Source: an uncultured Bacteroidales bacterium
Lineage (GTDB): Bacteria > Bacteroidota > Bacteroidia > Bacteroidales > UBA932
Reading direction: 5' to 3'
Assembly (NCBI GenBank): GCA_946402945.1
Contig: CAMIYB010000005.1
Coordinates: 1-54,123 of the forward strand
Length of the DNA: 54,123 bases
A program made the position numbers and the translations under genes. How positions within the stretch are numbered: position 1 is the first letter of the stretch; each line of letters begins with the position of its first letter. The notes under the pieces were generated by a model. It was not told the origin of the DNA. It ran no database searches and saw only the letters and a list, made by a program, of their open reading frames with translations. Positions 36,177-46,000 of this stretch are shown here, one piece after another.

Positions 36177-38435
36177 ATGAAAAGATACAGTCTGCTTCTT
36201 ATCGCCTTGTTCCTGGGATGCGTCCTTTCGGCCCAGGAAACGTCTTTCTCCTATGGACTGGACGCGCAGCGGGATTCCGCGGCCTTTGCCGCCATCCGGG
36301 CGCGGATGGACAGCATCCGGAGCCACCGTCCCACCGTGGCGGTCGTGCTCAGCGGCGGCGGGGCGAAGGGGGCGGCGCAGGTCGGCGGCCTGGCCAAGAT
36401 CGATGAACTGGGCATTCCCGTCGACCTCGTCGTCGGCGCGAGCATGGGCGGCTATGTGGGCGGCATGTACGCGGCCGGCCGCACCCCGGAGGAGTTGAGA
36501 GACCTGATTGTCAGCCAGGACTGGAACGCCCTGGTGCTGGAGTTTCCGCGCCGCCGCTGCTTCTCCATCCCGGACAAGCAGGACCGCGACACCTACATGT
36601 TGTCCCTTACTTTCGGGGATGACGGCTTCCGCCGGCGCGGCATCATCCCTGTCGGCGGTTTCCAGGCTCAGGGCCTGTGGAACCTGATCGGCAGCGTGAC
36701 GGTCGGCTACCAGGACCCGATGGACCTGATGCGGCTGCCGGTCCCTTTCATCAGCGTGGCTACGGATGTAATTACCTCTGAACCCAAGATCTGGCACAGC
36801 GGAAAACTGACGACGGCCATGATGACCACCTTCTCCATCCCGGGCCTTTTCCCGGCGGTCCATGACCATGGAATGGTGCTCACCGACGGCGCCATGTACA
36901 ACAACAACCCCACCACCCTGGCCTACGACCTGGGGGCGGATATCGTCATCGGTCTGGATGTCTCCGCGCCGGTCGTCCCGGAGGAGGATGTCCACGATGT
37001 GGCGGATGTGCTGGGGCAGGTCTTCGACCTCCCGGGCATGAAGAACCAGAATGAGAGCCGTGATCGGATGGATCTCAAGATCCGGCCCAATCTGGATGGA
37101 TACAATCTGTTGATGTTCGACAAGGAGAGTATCGACAGTCTGATGGAACGCGGATATGCCGCGGCCCGCCGCAAGGAGGCGGAACTGAAGGCCATCCGCG
37201 AACGGACCGGTCCCGCCGGCCCGCGTCCCGCGCCCGCCGTGAACTTCCGGACCCATCCCGTCCATATTACGGGCGTGGAACTGGAAGGCGTGCCGGCAGG
37301 GGAGCAGGCGGCCGTTTTCCGCCTGCTGCGCCTTTCTCCGGACGAAGACAGGGTGCTGACCTGGCAGGAGGCCGAGCGGATGGCCGCCCTGCTCCAGGGA
37401 ACCCGTTGCTACGAAAGGGTGATCTACGAGTTCAAGGGGACGCAGGAGCCTTTTGTGTTGGTGCTCAATTGCCGCCAGGCAGCCGCCGACCGGCTGGCCC
37501 TGAGCCTTCGCGCCGATACGGAGACCTATGCCTCCCTGCAGGCGGAAATGTCCTGGGGCCGCTTCCGCAAGGGGAGCGAGTGGGACCTGGGCGGCCGTCT
37601 GGGCCTCCATTCCGCCATCGGCGCCCGCTATGCCTACAAGACCTGGTCGGGATGGGATTTCTCGGCAGGCCTTTCGGCCCATGGCGCCTGGCACAACCGG
37701 ATGACCGGCGCGTTCGACGGGGAACTGGATTTCCATCGGCAACAGGCCGATGTGGGCGCAGGCGTCAATCTGGGACGTTTCGCCCGGGTCCAGGCCGGGG
37801 CCAGCGCTGAGCACCTGCGGGTGCCCGGCTCTTACGACCACCGTTTCCTGGTCTCGGCCCGTGCCCGCGTGGAGGGGGATTCCTTCGACGACGGCTATTT
37901 CCCGCACCGGGGGCTTCGTTTTTCGCTGGGCGGAGGGTATTATTTCCTGTCGCAGGATCCTGCGGCCGGCGCGATGGATCCTTTCCTGGGGCTGGATGCC
38001 TCTTTCAAGGCCGTGGTGCCGATAGGCGGCCGCTTCGCCCTGCTTCCGCGTGCCGATGTCCGTTACATCCGGCAGGAAGGGACGGCCCATCTGCTGCTGA
38101 ACAATGCGCTGGCGCCCTCGGCCGGCGGCCTGACTCTCGAGGGGCAGTTGCCTTTCGCCGGCTTGAATGTGCCTGTGTGCCTGGCGGATGAGGGCGTGGC
38201 CATCGGCGGACTGGATGCCCGCGTACAACTCGGCCGGCCCCATTATCTGACGCTGCGTGGCAACTACGCCTATCTCATTCCGACGCTTGCCGACCTTTCC
38301 GGCGGACGTTCCCTCTGGGGGGCTGCTTTCGAATATGCTTTCGCCTTCCTGACCGGCCCGGTGCTGCGGACCGACATCCATTGGTCCGACCGCGACGGCT
38401 TCGGCGCCCAGCTCGCTCTGGGTCTGGATTTCTAG
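36177..38435 (+). CDS. Patatin-like phospholipase with POTRA and outer-membrane barrel (type Vd secretion)
   Basis: The protein has 752 residues. A signal peptide (~1-20) is followed by a patatin domain (~50-330): oxyanion GGGAKG, nucleophile Ser89 in GASMGG, and catalytic Asp237 in DGAMYNN. Then a POTRA-like domain (~355-445, FRTHPVHITGVELEGVPAGEQ) and a beta-barrel region (~450-752) with repeated aromatic strands end in QLALGLDF with a terminal Phe. This order is that of type Vd autotransporters such as PlpD. Lipolytic activity on phospholipids at the surface is expected. It is the last gene of the uxaC-nucleotidyltransferase-patatin run; a fold-back element follows. Confidence 0.92.
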   Translation: MKRYSLLLIALFLGCVLSAQETSFSYGLDAQRDSAAFAAIRARMDSIRSHRPTVAVVLSGGGAKGAAQVGGLAKIDELGIPVDLVVGASMGGYVGGMYAAGRTPEELRDLIVSQDWNALVLEFPRRRCFSIPDKQDRDTYMLSLTFGDDGFRRRGIIPVGGFQAQGLWNLIGSVTVGYQDPMDLMRLPVPFISVATDVITSEPKIWHSGKLTTAMMTTFSIPGLFPAVHDHGMVLTDGAMYNNNPTTLAYDLGADIVIGLDVSAPVVPEEDVHDVADVLGQVFDLPGMKNQNESRDRMDLKIRPNLDGYNLLMFDKESIDSLMERGYAAARRKEAELKAIRERTGPAGPRPAPAVNFRTHPVHITGVELEGVPAGEQAAVFRLLRLSPDEDRVLTWQEAERMAALLQGTRCYERVIYEFKGTQEPFVLVLNCRQAAADRLALSLRADTETYASLQAEMSWGRFRKGSEWDLGGRLGLHSAIGARYAYKTWSGWDFSAGLSAHGAWHNRMTGAFDGELDFHRQQADVGAGVNLGRFARVQAGASAEHLRVPGSYDHRFLVSARARVEGDSFDDGYFPHRGLRFSLGGGYYFLSQDPAAGAMDPFLGLDASFKAVVPIGGRFALLPRADVRYIRQEGTAHLLLNNALAPSAGGLTLEGQLPFAGLNVPVCLADEGVAIGGLDARVQLGRPHYLTLRGNYAYLIPTLADLSGGRSLWGAAFEYAFAFLTGPVLRTDIHWSDRDGFGAQLALGLDF

Positions 38436-38447
38436 GACTGCTTTTGT

Positions 38448-38572
38448 AGCAGAATAAACCCCTTCGTTTTTTCCACCTCCGCTACGCTCCGTCCCTCCCA
38501 AACAAGTTTGGGCCCCTCCCGTTCATAGGCCACGGGCGGCCACGTTACAAAAACGAAGCGGTTTATTCTGCT
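38448..38572. repeat. 125-bp fold-back element (MITE-like or bidirectional terminator)
   Basis: The 24 bases at 38448-38471 are the reverse complement of 38549-38572 with one mismatch; the inner bases are unrelated to either gene. The interior contains a perfect 7-bp hairpin CCCAAAC/GTTTGGG (38497-38512). It lies 12 bases after the patatin stop and 4 bases before the mntP stop, in a convergent gap. No target-site duplication or ORF is visible. It may act as a terminator for both genes or be a non-autonomous mobile repeat. Confidence 0.7.
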
Positions 38573-38576
38573 GATA

Positions 38577-39155
38577 TTACGACAGAAGGTGCTCCAGGAG
38601 GATTTTGACGCCGATGCCGATGAGGATGAGACCGCCGAAAAGTTCGGGCTTCAGGCGCCGCGCCACCACATCGCCGAAACGGACCCCAAGCCACTGCCCC
38701 AGCATGCCCATCAGGAAAGAGACAATCCCGATAATCAGCAGCGGAGTGCCCAACTGGCCCAGCGAAGAATAGCCTGTACAGGCCATGGAAATGCCGATGG
38801 CCAGGGCGTCGATGCTCGTTGCGACGGCCAGCAGGACCTGCGCGCCGAAGCGGGTCGGATCGAGGTGGCCCTGCTCTTCCTCGCCGAAGGCGTCGAAGAT
38901 CATTTTTCCGCCGATCAGGGCGAGCATCCCGAACGCGATCCAGTGGTCATATGCCTCGAGACTGGCCTGGAAATGGAAGATGGCCAGCCAGCCCAGCAGG
39001 GGCATCAGGGCCTGGAAAAGGCCCAGCAGCAGCGAAAGCCGGAGGAGCGTCCCCGGGCGGATGCGGCGCAGGAGCACCCCGCTCACGACGGACACGGTGA
39101 AGCAGTCCATGGCCAGGGCGAAGGCCAGCAGCACGATTTCTCCCCAACCCATCAT
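38577..39155 (-). CDS. mntP: Manganese efflux pump MntP
   Basis: The protein has 192 residues and six predicted membrane segments, with the conserved ALAMDCFTVSV and ATSIDALAIGIS motifs whose Asp residues are the metal pathway in MntP. The pump exports Mn2+ across the inner membrane. The start at 39155 (Met-Met-Gly-Trp) overlaps the LysR stop (ATGA, 39155-39152), so translation is coupled to that regulator; Met2 at 39152 is an alternative. No yybP-ykoY riboswitch precedes it, unlike many mntP genes. Confidence 0.93.
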   Translation of the reverse strand: MMGWGEIVLLAFALAMDCFTVSVVSGVLLRRIRPGTLLRLSLLLGLFQALMPLLGWLAIFHFQASLEAYDHWIAFGMLALIGGKMIFDAFGEEEQGHLDPTRFGAQVLLAVATSIDALAIGISMACTGYSSLGQLGTPLLIIGIVSFLMGMLGQWLGVRFGDVVARRLKPELFGGLILIGIGVKILLEHLLS

Positions 39156-40105
39156 ATCGATTCGCGTAAAGCGTCCATCAGCAGTTTGCAGACCGTCTTG
39201 CCGGCGAACTCCGGCAGCGGATTGAAGTGGATGTCGAAGGCCAGGTCGGGCAGTTGGACCGGCAGCGGCAGGAGCATCCCGGCGGCAATTTCTCCCCGGA
39301 CGGAACAGGCGGGCACCACGCCGACCAGGCGTTCGGACGGACGGACCAGGGACTTGACGGCTTCGATGCTCTCCGATGTAACGGCCACGCGGGCGAGGAG
39401 GTCGGGCGAGAGCAGGGGAACGTAGGGTTCCCAGACGGCGAAACGGTTCGAAACATGCACGCCGGCCAGGGTAGAGAAGGGTTTGATGCTGCTGTCGGCG
39501 GCGTAGGCGACCGAACGGTTGGCGGTCGCGGCGACGACGGCCGCATCCATCACGCCCACCAGGCGGCTTTCCCCCTCGAAGTCCATCGTCTCGGGACTGG
39601 GCCGGACGGAAATCTCCACGTCGGCGTCTTCGGGCGTCCCGAAATGGCTGCCCGGCACCTCGTCTGAGGCCTCTGCGACCGGCTCGAACACGCTGGCCGG
39701 AATCTTTTCCCCATGGTTCATGGGGCCGATGAAGAAAGCGGTTTCCGGATGCGAGGCCATCAGGGTGGACAGGACAGGGGGTAGGAGGTAGGACGCCACC
39801 ACGGGATCGGCCGCGATGCGGACGGGCCGGCCGGAAGTCAGACGGCCGCCCGGGCCGAACATGGCATCGGCCGCCCTGTACCAGTAGAGGATTTTCTCCG
39901 CGTATTCTTTGAAGGCGTTGCCTTCCGACGTGAGGGTGCATTCGCCCTTTGCGCGGGTCAGCAGCCGTGTGCCCAACTGGTTCTCCAGCGTGGTCACATG
40001 CTGACTCACGGCCGGCTGGGTCACCCCGAGCTGCTGGGCGGCGCGGGTGAAACTGCCGGTTTCCGCCACGGTCAGGAATACCCTGAGTCTGAAATCTTCC
40101 AACAT
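39152..40105 (-). CDS. LysR-type transcriptional regulator
   Basis: The protein has 317 residues. The N-terminal winged helix (~1-65) has FLTVAETGSFTRAAQQLGVTQPAVSQHVTTLENQLG, typical of LysR, and an effector-binding domain follows (~95-300). The start at 40105 (MLEDFRLRVF) is chosen; an in-frame Met 10 codons earlier would lie in the promoter region of the divergent peptidase. Being the first gene of a two-gene operon with mntP, it may respond to metal or oxidative stress, but the sequence does not show the ligand. Confidence 0.92.
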   Translation of the reverse strand: MLEDFRLRVFLTVAETGSFTRAAQQLGVTQPAVSQHVTTLENQLGTRLLTRAKGECTLTSEGNAFKEYAEKILYWYRAADAMFGPGGRLTSGRPVRIAADPVVASYLLPPVLSTLMASHPETAFFIGPMNHGEKIPASVFEPVAEASDEVPGSHFGTPEDADVEISVRPSPETMDFEGESRLVGVMDAAVVAATANRSVAYAADSSIKPFSTLAGVHVSNRFAVWEPYVPLLSPDLLARVAVTSESIEAVKSLVRPSERLVGVVPACSVRGEIAAGMLLPLPVQLPDLAFDIHFNPLPEFAGKTVCKLLMDALRESI

Positions 40106-40142
40106 AGTAGGGCAAAGATACATTTTTTCCTGCAAAAAAGTG

Positions 40143-40150
40143 TATATTTG
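40143..40150 (+). promoter_or_regulatory. -7 promoter element for M16 peptidase gene
   Basis: TATATTTG fits the Bacteroidota TAnnTTTG -7 consensus, 17 bases before the proposed ATG at 40168. It lies in the 62-base divergent gap between the LysR gene and the peptidase, so the regulator could control both. Confidence 0.6.
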
Positions 40151-40167
40151 TCTTTCGTATCAATCAA

Positions 40168-43005
40168 ATGCACAAAAGAATGAAGCGTTTTATCCTTTTC
40201 TTTGCTTTCTTGCTTGCGGGTGCCCTCATGCTCTCCGCTCAGGACCCCATGCAGCAACTTCCGCTTGACCCCGCCATCCGCACGGGCAAGTTGGAGAACG
40301 GCCTGACCTATTTCATCCGTCACAACGACAAGCCGGAAGGCCGGGCCGAATTCTACCTGGCCACCAATGTCGGCGCCATCCAGGAGGAACAACCTGACCA
40401 GGACGGCCTGGCCCACTTCCTGGAGCACATGTGCTTCAACGGCACGAAGAACTTCCCCGAGAAGAAACTGCTCGACTGGCTCCAGAGCATCGGTGCCTCC
40501 TTCGGCGGCAATGTCAATGCGGCTACCGGCGTGGAGGAAACCACCTACATGCTCAATAACATTCCCCTCGTGCGGGAAAGCGTCATCGACACCTGCCTCC
40601 TCATCATGCACGATTATTCCCATTTCGTGACCAACGACCCTGCCGAGATCGACAAGGAACGCGGGGTCATCATCGAGGAACGTCGGGCCCGCCGCAATGC
40701 CTCCTGGCGCATGCACGAGAAGTCCCTTCCTTATTATTATGGGGATTCCAAATATGCGGAATGCACCCTGATCGGTCTCCAGGAGCATCTGGAAGGCTTC
40801 AAGGCCCAGAGCCTCGTGGACTTCTACCAGACCTGGTACCGGCCGGACCTGCAGGCCCTCATCGTCGTGGGTGACATCGATCCCGACGCCGTCGAGGCGA
40901 AGATCAAGGCGGTTTTCGCCGACATCCCCGCCGCGGAGAATCCCAAGGAGAAAGAAGTGATCGCCATCCCTGACAACCAGGAGCCCGTCATCGGCGTCAT
41001 CACCGATCCGGAAGCCCCCTCCGAGAGCATCGAGGTGCTGTGGAAGGGCGAGGCCGATCCCGAAGTGATGAACAACACCATCCCCGGACTCATGTCGGGT
41101 GCGATGAAGATGATCATCAGCGACATCATGTCCGAGCGCTTCTCCGATATCGCCGCCAAGCCGGACGCTCCCTTCCTGAGTGCCAACCTGGGCATCGGCA
41201 ACCTCTGCGAGACGCTGGAAGTGGTCATCGGAACGGTCCGTTGCAAGGAAGGGGAGTCCATTCCCGCCTTCCAGGCCTTCCTGACCGAGGTGGAGAAGAT
41301 GAAGCGCTACGGTTTTTCCGATGACGAAGTGGCCCGCAGCAAGGACAACCTCCTGTCCATCAGCGAGTCCGAAGCCAAGAAGAAGGACAGCCGCAAGAAT
41401 GCCGAACTGGTCCGCCCCATCATCAACTACTTCTTCGATAACGAGGCCCTGCTCGATCCGGAGATGGAATATGCCATCCTCCAGCAACTTCTGCCGCAAC
41501 TTTCCACGGAAGTGCTCAACATGGTGGTCGCCCAGCTGATCACCGAGGAGAACCAGGTCGTCCTGTACAAAGGCCCCGAGAAGGCCGGTCTGACCCCTCC
41601 GACCGAGGGCGCCCTGCGTGATGTGATCCTCGGCGTGCGCAATGCCGAGATCGAGGCCAACGCGGCCGAAGCCATCGAAAAGGACTTCCTCGACCCGTCC
41701 GCCCTCGCCGGTGGTGCGGTGGCCAAGTCCGAAGCCGGCCTGTACGGCAGCACTGTCTGGACGCTCGCCAACGGCGTGCGGGTGGTCCTCCTCCCGACCG
41801 AGTACGAGAAGGACAAGATTTCCTTCAACATCTTCTGCAAAGGCGGCGAATCCCTGATCGCCACCGAGGATATCCCGAGTTTCGAGAGCAACATCTTCGG
41901 CCTCTTCCTGCGCAACAGCGGTCTTTCCCGCTTCCCGGCGACGACCTGCACCAAGATGCTTGCCGGCAAGAACGTCAATGTGAACCCCTACATCCAGGAT
42001 ATCCGCCACGGCGTGTCCGGAACGTCAACGCCGAAGGATCTGGAGACGGCCCTGCAGCTAATGTACCTCTGCTACACCGATCCGCGTTTCGACCAGGATG
42101 AGTACAACCAGGGTATCAAGACCCTCGAGGCCGTGCTTCCGAACCTGGAGAAGCAGTCCAACTTCCTCTTCCAGAAGGAGATGAACGGCACGATCTACGG
42201 AAATGACCCGCGCAAGCCCCTGATCAGTCAGGAACTCCTCGGGAAGGCTTCGCTCCAGACCATCGAGCGGGTGTACCGCAGCCTCTTCGGCAGCGCCGCC
42301 GGCGCCACGATGGTCGTAGTCGGTGACTTCAAGCCCGAGGCCATCCGTCCGCTCGTCGAGAAGTACGTCGGTTCTCTGCCGGCCAGCGGCACTCCCACCA
42401 ACTGGTCGGTGGCGGACGAGGGCATCGTCCGCGGTTATGTGACCCGCGACTTCAAGGCCGACATGCAGACTCCGATGACCACCGTGCTGGACCTCTATTC
42501 CGCCGACCTGCCCTTCAGTTATGCCCGTCAGGTGGCCCTGGAGGCTGTCAGTTACATCCTCGACATGCGCTATGTCACTTCACTGCGTGAGGATGAAGGC
42601 GGCACCTACGGCGCTTCCACCAACGCGAGCCTGGACTATGCCCCGCACCAGAAGGCCGTGCTCCAGATTTACTTCAATTCCAAGCCCTCTTCGGCCAACC
42701 GCCTGCGTTACCTGGCCGCCACCGGTCTGGGCGACCTGGCCAAGAACGGCCCCACGGACGAAGAGTTCCAGATGACCGTCAAGAATCTGGAGAAGAACAT
42801 TCCGGAGCGTCGGATCACCAACCGCTACTGGTCCAGTGCCCTGGTCGAGAACGAGATGTTCGGCCTCGATACCGACAAGGGCTATGAGGCGGCCGTGAAG
42901 GCCCTGAAGGCCGACGACATCCGCAAGGCCCTCCGCGAGGTCCTCGACACCTGGAATTACATCGAAATCGTCATGCGCCCCGGCGCCACGGCGGAGGCGG
43001 AGTAA
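40168..43005 (+). CDS. M16 family (insulinase/pitrilysin-type) zinc metallopeptidase
   Basis: The protein has 945 residues with a signal peptide (MHKRMKRFILFFAFLLAGALMLSAQ is the leader region). The zinc motif HXXEH is His83-Phe-Leu-Glu86-His87, and the third ligand Glu lies downstream in DKERGVIIEE. Four ~230-residue M16 repeats are expected; the second half (from ~530, YGSTVWTLANGVRVVLLPTEY) lacks HXXEH and is the inactive half. It probably degrades peptides in the periplasm. Start at 40168; Met at 40180 is an equally good signal-peptide start. Confidence 0.94.
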   Translation: MHKRMKRFILFFAFLLAGALMLSAQDPMQQLPLDPAIRTGKLENGLTYFIRHNDKPEGRAEFYLATNVGAIQEEQPDQDGLAHFLEHMCFNGTKNFPEKKLLDWLQSIGASFGGNVNAATGVEETTYMLNNIPLVRESVIDTCLLIMHDYSHFVTNDPAEIDKERGVIIEERRARRNASWRMHEKSLPYYYGDSKYAECTLIGLQEHLEGFKAQSLVDFYQTWYRPDLQALIVVGDIDPDAVEAKIKAVFADIPAAENPKEKEVIAIPDNQEPVIGVITDPEAPSESIEVLWKGEADPEVMNNTIPGLMSGAMKMIISDIMSERFSDIAAKPDAPFLSANLGIGNLCETLEVVIGTVRCKEGESIPAFQAFLTEVEKMKRYGFSDDEVARSKDNLLSISESEAKKKDSRKNAELVRPIINYFFDNEALLDPEMEYAILQQLLPQLSTEVLNMVVAQLITEENQVVLYKGPEKAGLTPPTEGALRDVILGVRNAEIEANAAEAIEKDFLDPSALAGGAVAKSEAGLYGSTVWTLANGVRVVLLPTEYEKDKISFNIFCKGGESLIATEDIPSFESNIFGLFLRNSGLSRFPATTCTKMLAGKNVNVNPYIQDIRHGVSGTSTPKDLETALQLMYLCYTDPRFDQDEYNQGIKTLEAVLPNLEKQSNFLFQKEMNGTIYGNDPRKPLISQELLGKASLQTIERVYRSLFGSAAGATMVVVGDFKPEAIRPLVEKYVGSLPASGTPTNWSVADEGIVRGYVTRDFKADMQTPMTTVLDLYSADLPFSYARQVALEAVSYILDMRYVTSLREDEGGTYGASTNASLDYAPHQKAVLQIYFNSKPSSANRLRYLAATGLGDLAKNGPTDEEFQMTVKNLEKNIPERRITNRYWSSALVENEMFGLDTDKGYEAAVKALKADDIRKALREVLDTWNYIEIVMRPGATAEAE

Positions 43006-43025
43006 TTTCCGGATTCCTGCAAAAC

Positions 43026-43057
43026 AATAGCCGCCTGGATCGTTCCAGGCGGCTATT
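43026..43057. terminator. Bidirectional terminator between M16 peptidase and PFOR genes
   Basis: A perfect 14-bp stem (43026-43039 with 43044-43057, arms AATAGCCGCCTGGA/TCCAGGCGGCTATT) encloses loop TCGT. It lies 20 bases after the peptidase stop and 18 before the PFOR stop, so it can serve both convergent genes. Confidence 0.85.
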
Positions 43058-43075
43058 ATTGTGGGCTCTGGCGGC

Positions 43076-46000
43076 TTATTTGCCGGCCAGGCGCTTGTAG
43101 GTCTCGTAGCGGACCTTCGCGAATTCCTCGGTCTTGGCCAGTAGTTCGGCGGCGCGATCCGGGAAGAGTTTCTGCAGGGACGCGAAGCGTACCTCGCCTT
43201 TCAGGAAGTCCTGGAACTGGGTCCAGTCAGGTTCCTTGCTGTCGAGCGAGAAGGGATTCTTGTCCGTGCCTTCGAGCTGCGGGTTGTAGCGGTAGAGGTG
43301 CCAGTATCCGCAGGCGACGGCGAGTTTCTCCTCCTTCTGGCTCAGGCCCATGCCGGCCTTCAGGCCGTGGTTGATACAAGGGGAGTAGGCGATGATCAGG
43401 GACGGACCGTCGTAGGCCTCGGCCTCCTTGATGGCGTTGAGGTACTGGACGGGACTCGCGCCCATGGCCACCTGGGCCACGTACACGTAGCCGTAACTGA
43501 TGGCCATCATGCCGAGATCCTTCTTGCGGATCTTCTTGCCGGAGGCGGCGAATTTGGCGATGGCGCCGGCCGGGGTGCTCTTGGACGACTGGCCGCCGGT
43601 GTTGGAGTACACCTCGGTGTCGAGGACCAGGACATTGACGTTTTCGCCGGAGGCAAGGACATGGTCCAGACCGCCGTAGCCGATGTCGTAGGCCCAGCCG
43701 TCACCGCCGAAGATCCACTGGCTGCGGGCGGCGATGAAATGCTTGTATTCGGTCAGGCGCTTGCAGCAGCTACACTTGCCCTTGGCGGCCAGCGGGATGA
43801 TGGCGTCGGCGACCTCGCGGGTCACGGCGGCGTCATTGCGGGCGTCCAGCCACTTGGCTGCCAGTTCCTTCATCTCCTGGGAGCACTTGTCACACTCGAG
43901 GATGTCGGCCATGATCAGGGCGACGGTCTGGCGGGCGCGGTCGGAACCGAGTTTCATACCGAGGCCGAATTCGGCGTTGTCCTCAAAGAGGGAATTCTGC
44001 CAGGCGGGGCCATGGCCCTGGGCGTTGGTGCAGTACGGGGAGGCCGGGAAGGAGGCTCCGTAGATGGAGGAACAGCCCGTCGCGTTGGCGATCATCATGC
44101 GGTCGCCGAAGAGTTGGGTGATGTTCTTGATGTACGGAGTCTCGCCGCAGCCGGCGCAGGCACCGGAGAACTCGAAGAGCGGCTGGGCGAACTGCGCGTT
44201 CTTGATGCTCTGGTATTTGTTGACGGCCGTTTCCTTGTAGCCGATCTTGCTGTGGAGCCAGTTGAAGTTGTCCTGCTCGGAAGCCTGGTCCTGGGCGGGC
44301 ACCATGACGAGGGCCTTTTCCTTGGCCGGGCACACATCGACGCAGTTGCCGCAGCCGGTGCAGTCGTCCACGCTGGTGGCCAGGGCGAACTTGTACTGCT
44401 TGAGGTTGGCCAGGCCCTGACGGGTCTTGACGGAGGCGGGCGCGGAGGCGGCCTCTTCCTCGGTCAGGAGGAAAGGACGGATGGCGGAATGCGGGCAGAC
44501 GAAGGCGCAGGTGTTGCACTGGATACAGTTCTCTTCCAGCCACTTCGGCACCACGACGGCCACGCCGCGTTTCTCGTAGGCGGCGGTGCCGGAAGGCATG
44601 GTTCCGTCCATATACGGAAGGAAGGAACTCACCGGGAGGGAGTCTCCGGCCTGGGCGTTGACGATGTCGGCCACGTTCTTGACGAACTCGGGCGCGAGGC
44701 GGTCGCGGTTCGGATTCTCGAAGCGGGCGGTGATGTCGGCCCATTCGGAGGGGACATTCACCTTGACGTACTCGCCGCCGCGGTCAACGGCCGCGTAGTT
44801 CATGATCACGACGTTCTCACCCTTCTTGCCGTAACTCTTGACGATGGCCTCTTTCATGTAGCGGACGGCATCCTCGTAGGGGATGATGCCGGTAATCTTG
44901 AAGAAGGCGCTCTGGAGAATGGTGTTGGTACGGCCGCCGAGGCCGATTTCCGCGGCGATCTTGGTGGCGTTGATGATGTACAGGCCGATGTGCTTGCGGC
45001 CGATCACGGCCTTGACGTTGTCGGGGATGCGCCTGACGGTTTCTTCCTCGTCCCAGAGGCTGTTCAGCAGCAGGGTGCCGCCGTCCTTGATGCCCTTGAG
45101 GACATCGTATTTCTGGAGATAGGAGGGGACGTGGCAGGCCACGAAATCGGGCGTGGACACCAGATAGGGCGCCTTGATCGGCAGGTCGCCGAAACGCAGG
45201 TGCGAGCAGGTGTAGCCGCCGGACTTCTTCGAATCATAGTCGAAGTAGGCCTGGCAGTATTTGTCGGTATGGGAGCCGATGATCTTGATGGTGTTCTTGT
45301 TGGCGCCCACCGTACCGTCGGAGCCCAGACCGTAGAACTTGCACTCGGTCGTGCCGGGTTTCACGATGGAGACTTCGCTCTTGATCGGGAGGGACTTGAA
45401 GGTCACGTCGTCCACGATGCCGATGGTGAAATCGCTCTTGGGGGCCTTGAGTTCGAGGTTGTCGAAGACGGCGATGATCTGGGCCGGGGTGGTGTCCTTG
45501 GAGGACAGGCCGTAGCGGCCGCCGATCACCAGCGGGGCGCCGGCCTTGCCCTGGAAGAGGGCCTTCACGTCGAGGAAGAGCGGCTCGCCGAGGGCGCCCG
45601 GCTCTTTCGTGCGGTCGAGGACGGCGATGCGCTTGACGGTCTTCGGGAGCACCTTGAGGAAGTATTTCTCGGAGAAAGGACGATACAGATGGCAGGTGAT
45701 GAGGCCATAGTTGCGGCCGCGGCTTGCCAGATAGTCGATGGTCTCCTTGATGGTCTCGGTGACGGAGCCCATGGCGATGACCACGTGCTCGGCCTTCGGG
45801 GAACCATAGTAGGTGAAGGGCCGGTATTCGCGGCCGGTCAGTTCGCTGATTTCACCCATGTAGCGGGCCACGATGTCCGGGACCTCGTCGTAGAACTGGT
45901 TGCGGGACTCGGCGGCCTGGAAGTACACGTCGCCGTTCTGGGCGGTGCCGCGGGTGACGGGGGCTTCCGGGTTGAGGGCGCGCTCGCGGAAACGGCGGAG

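Noticed and set aside
38436..38576. Insertion sequence between patatin and mntP genes
   Set aside because: No transposase frame fits in 125 bases and no target duplication is seen; kept only as a fold-back repeat.
39152..39200. yybP-ykoY manganese riboswitch before mntP
   Set aside because: mntP starts inside the LysR stop codon, so there is no leader to hold it.
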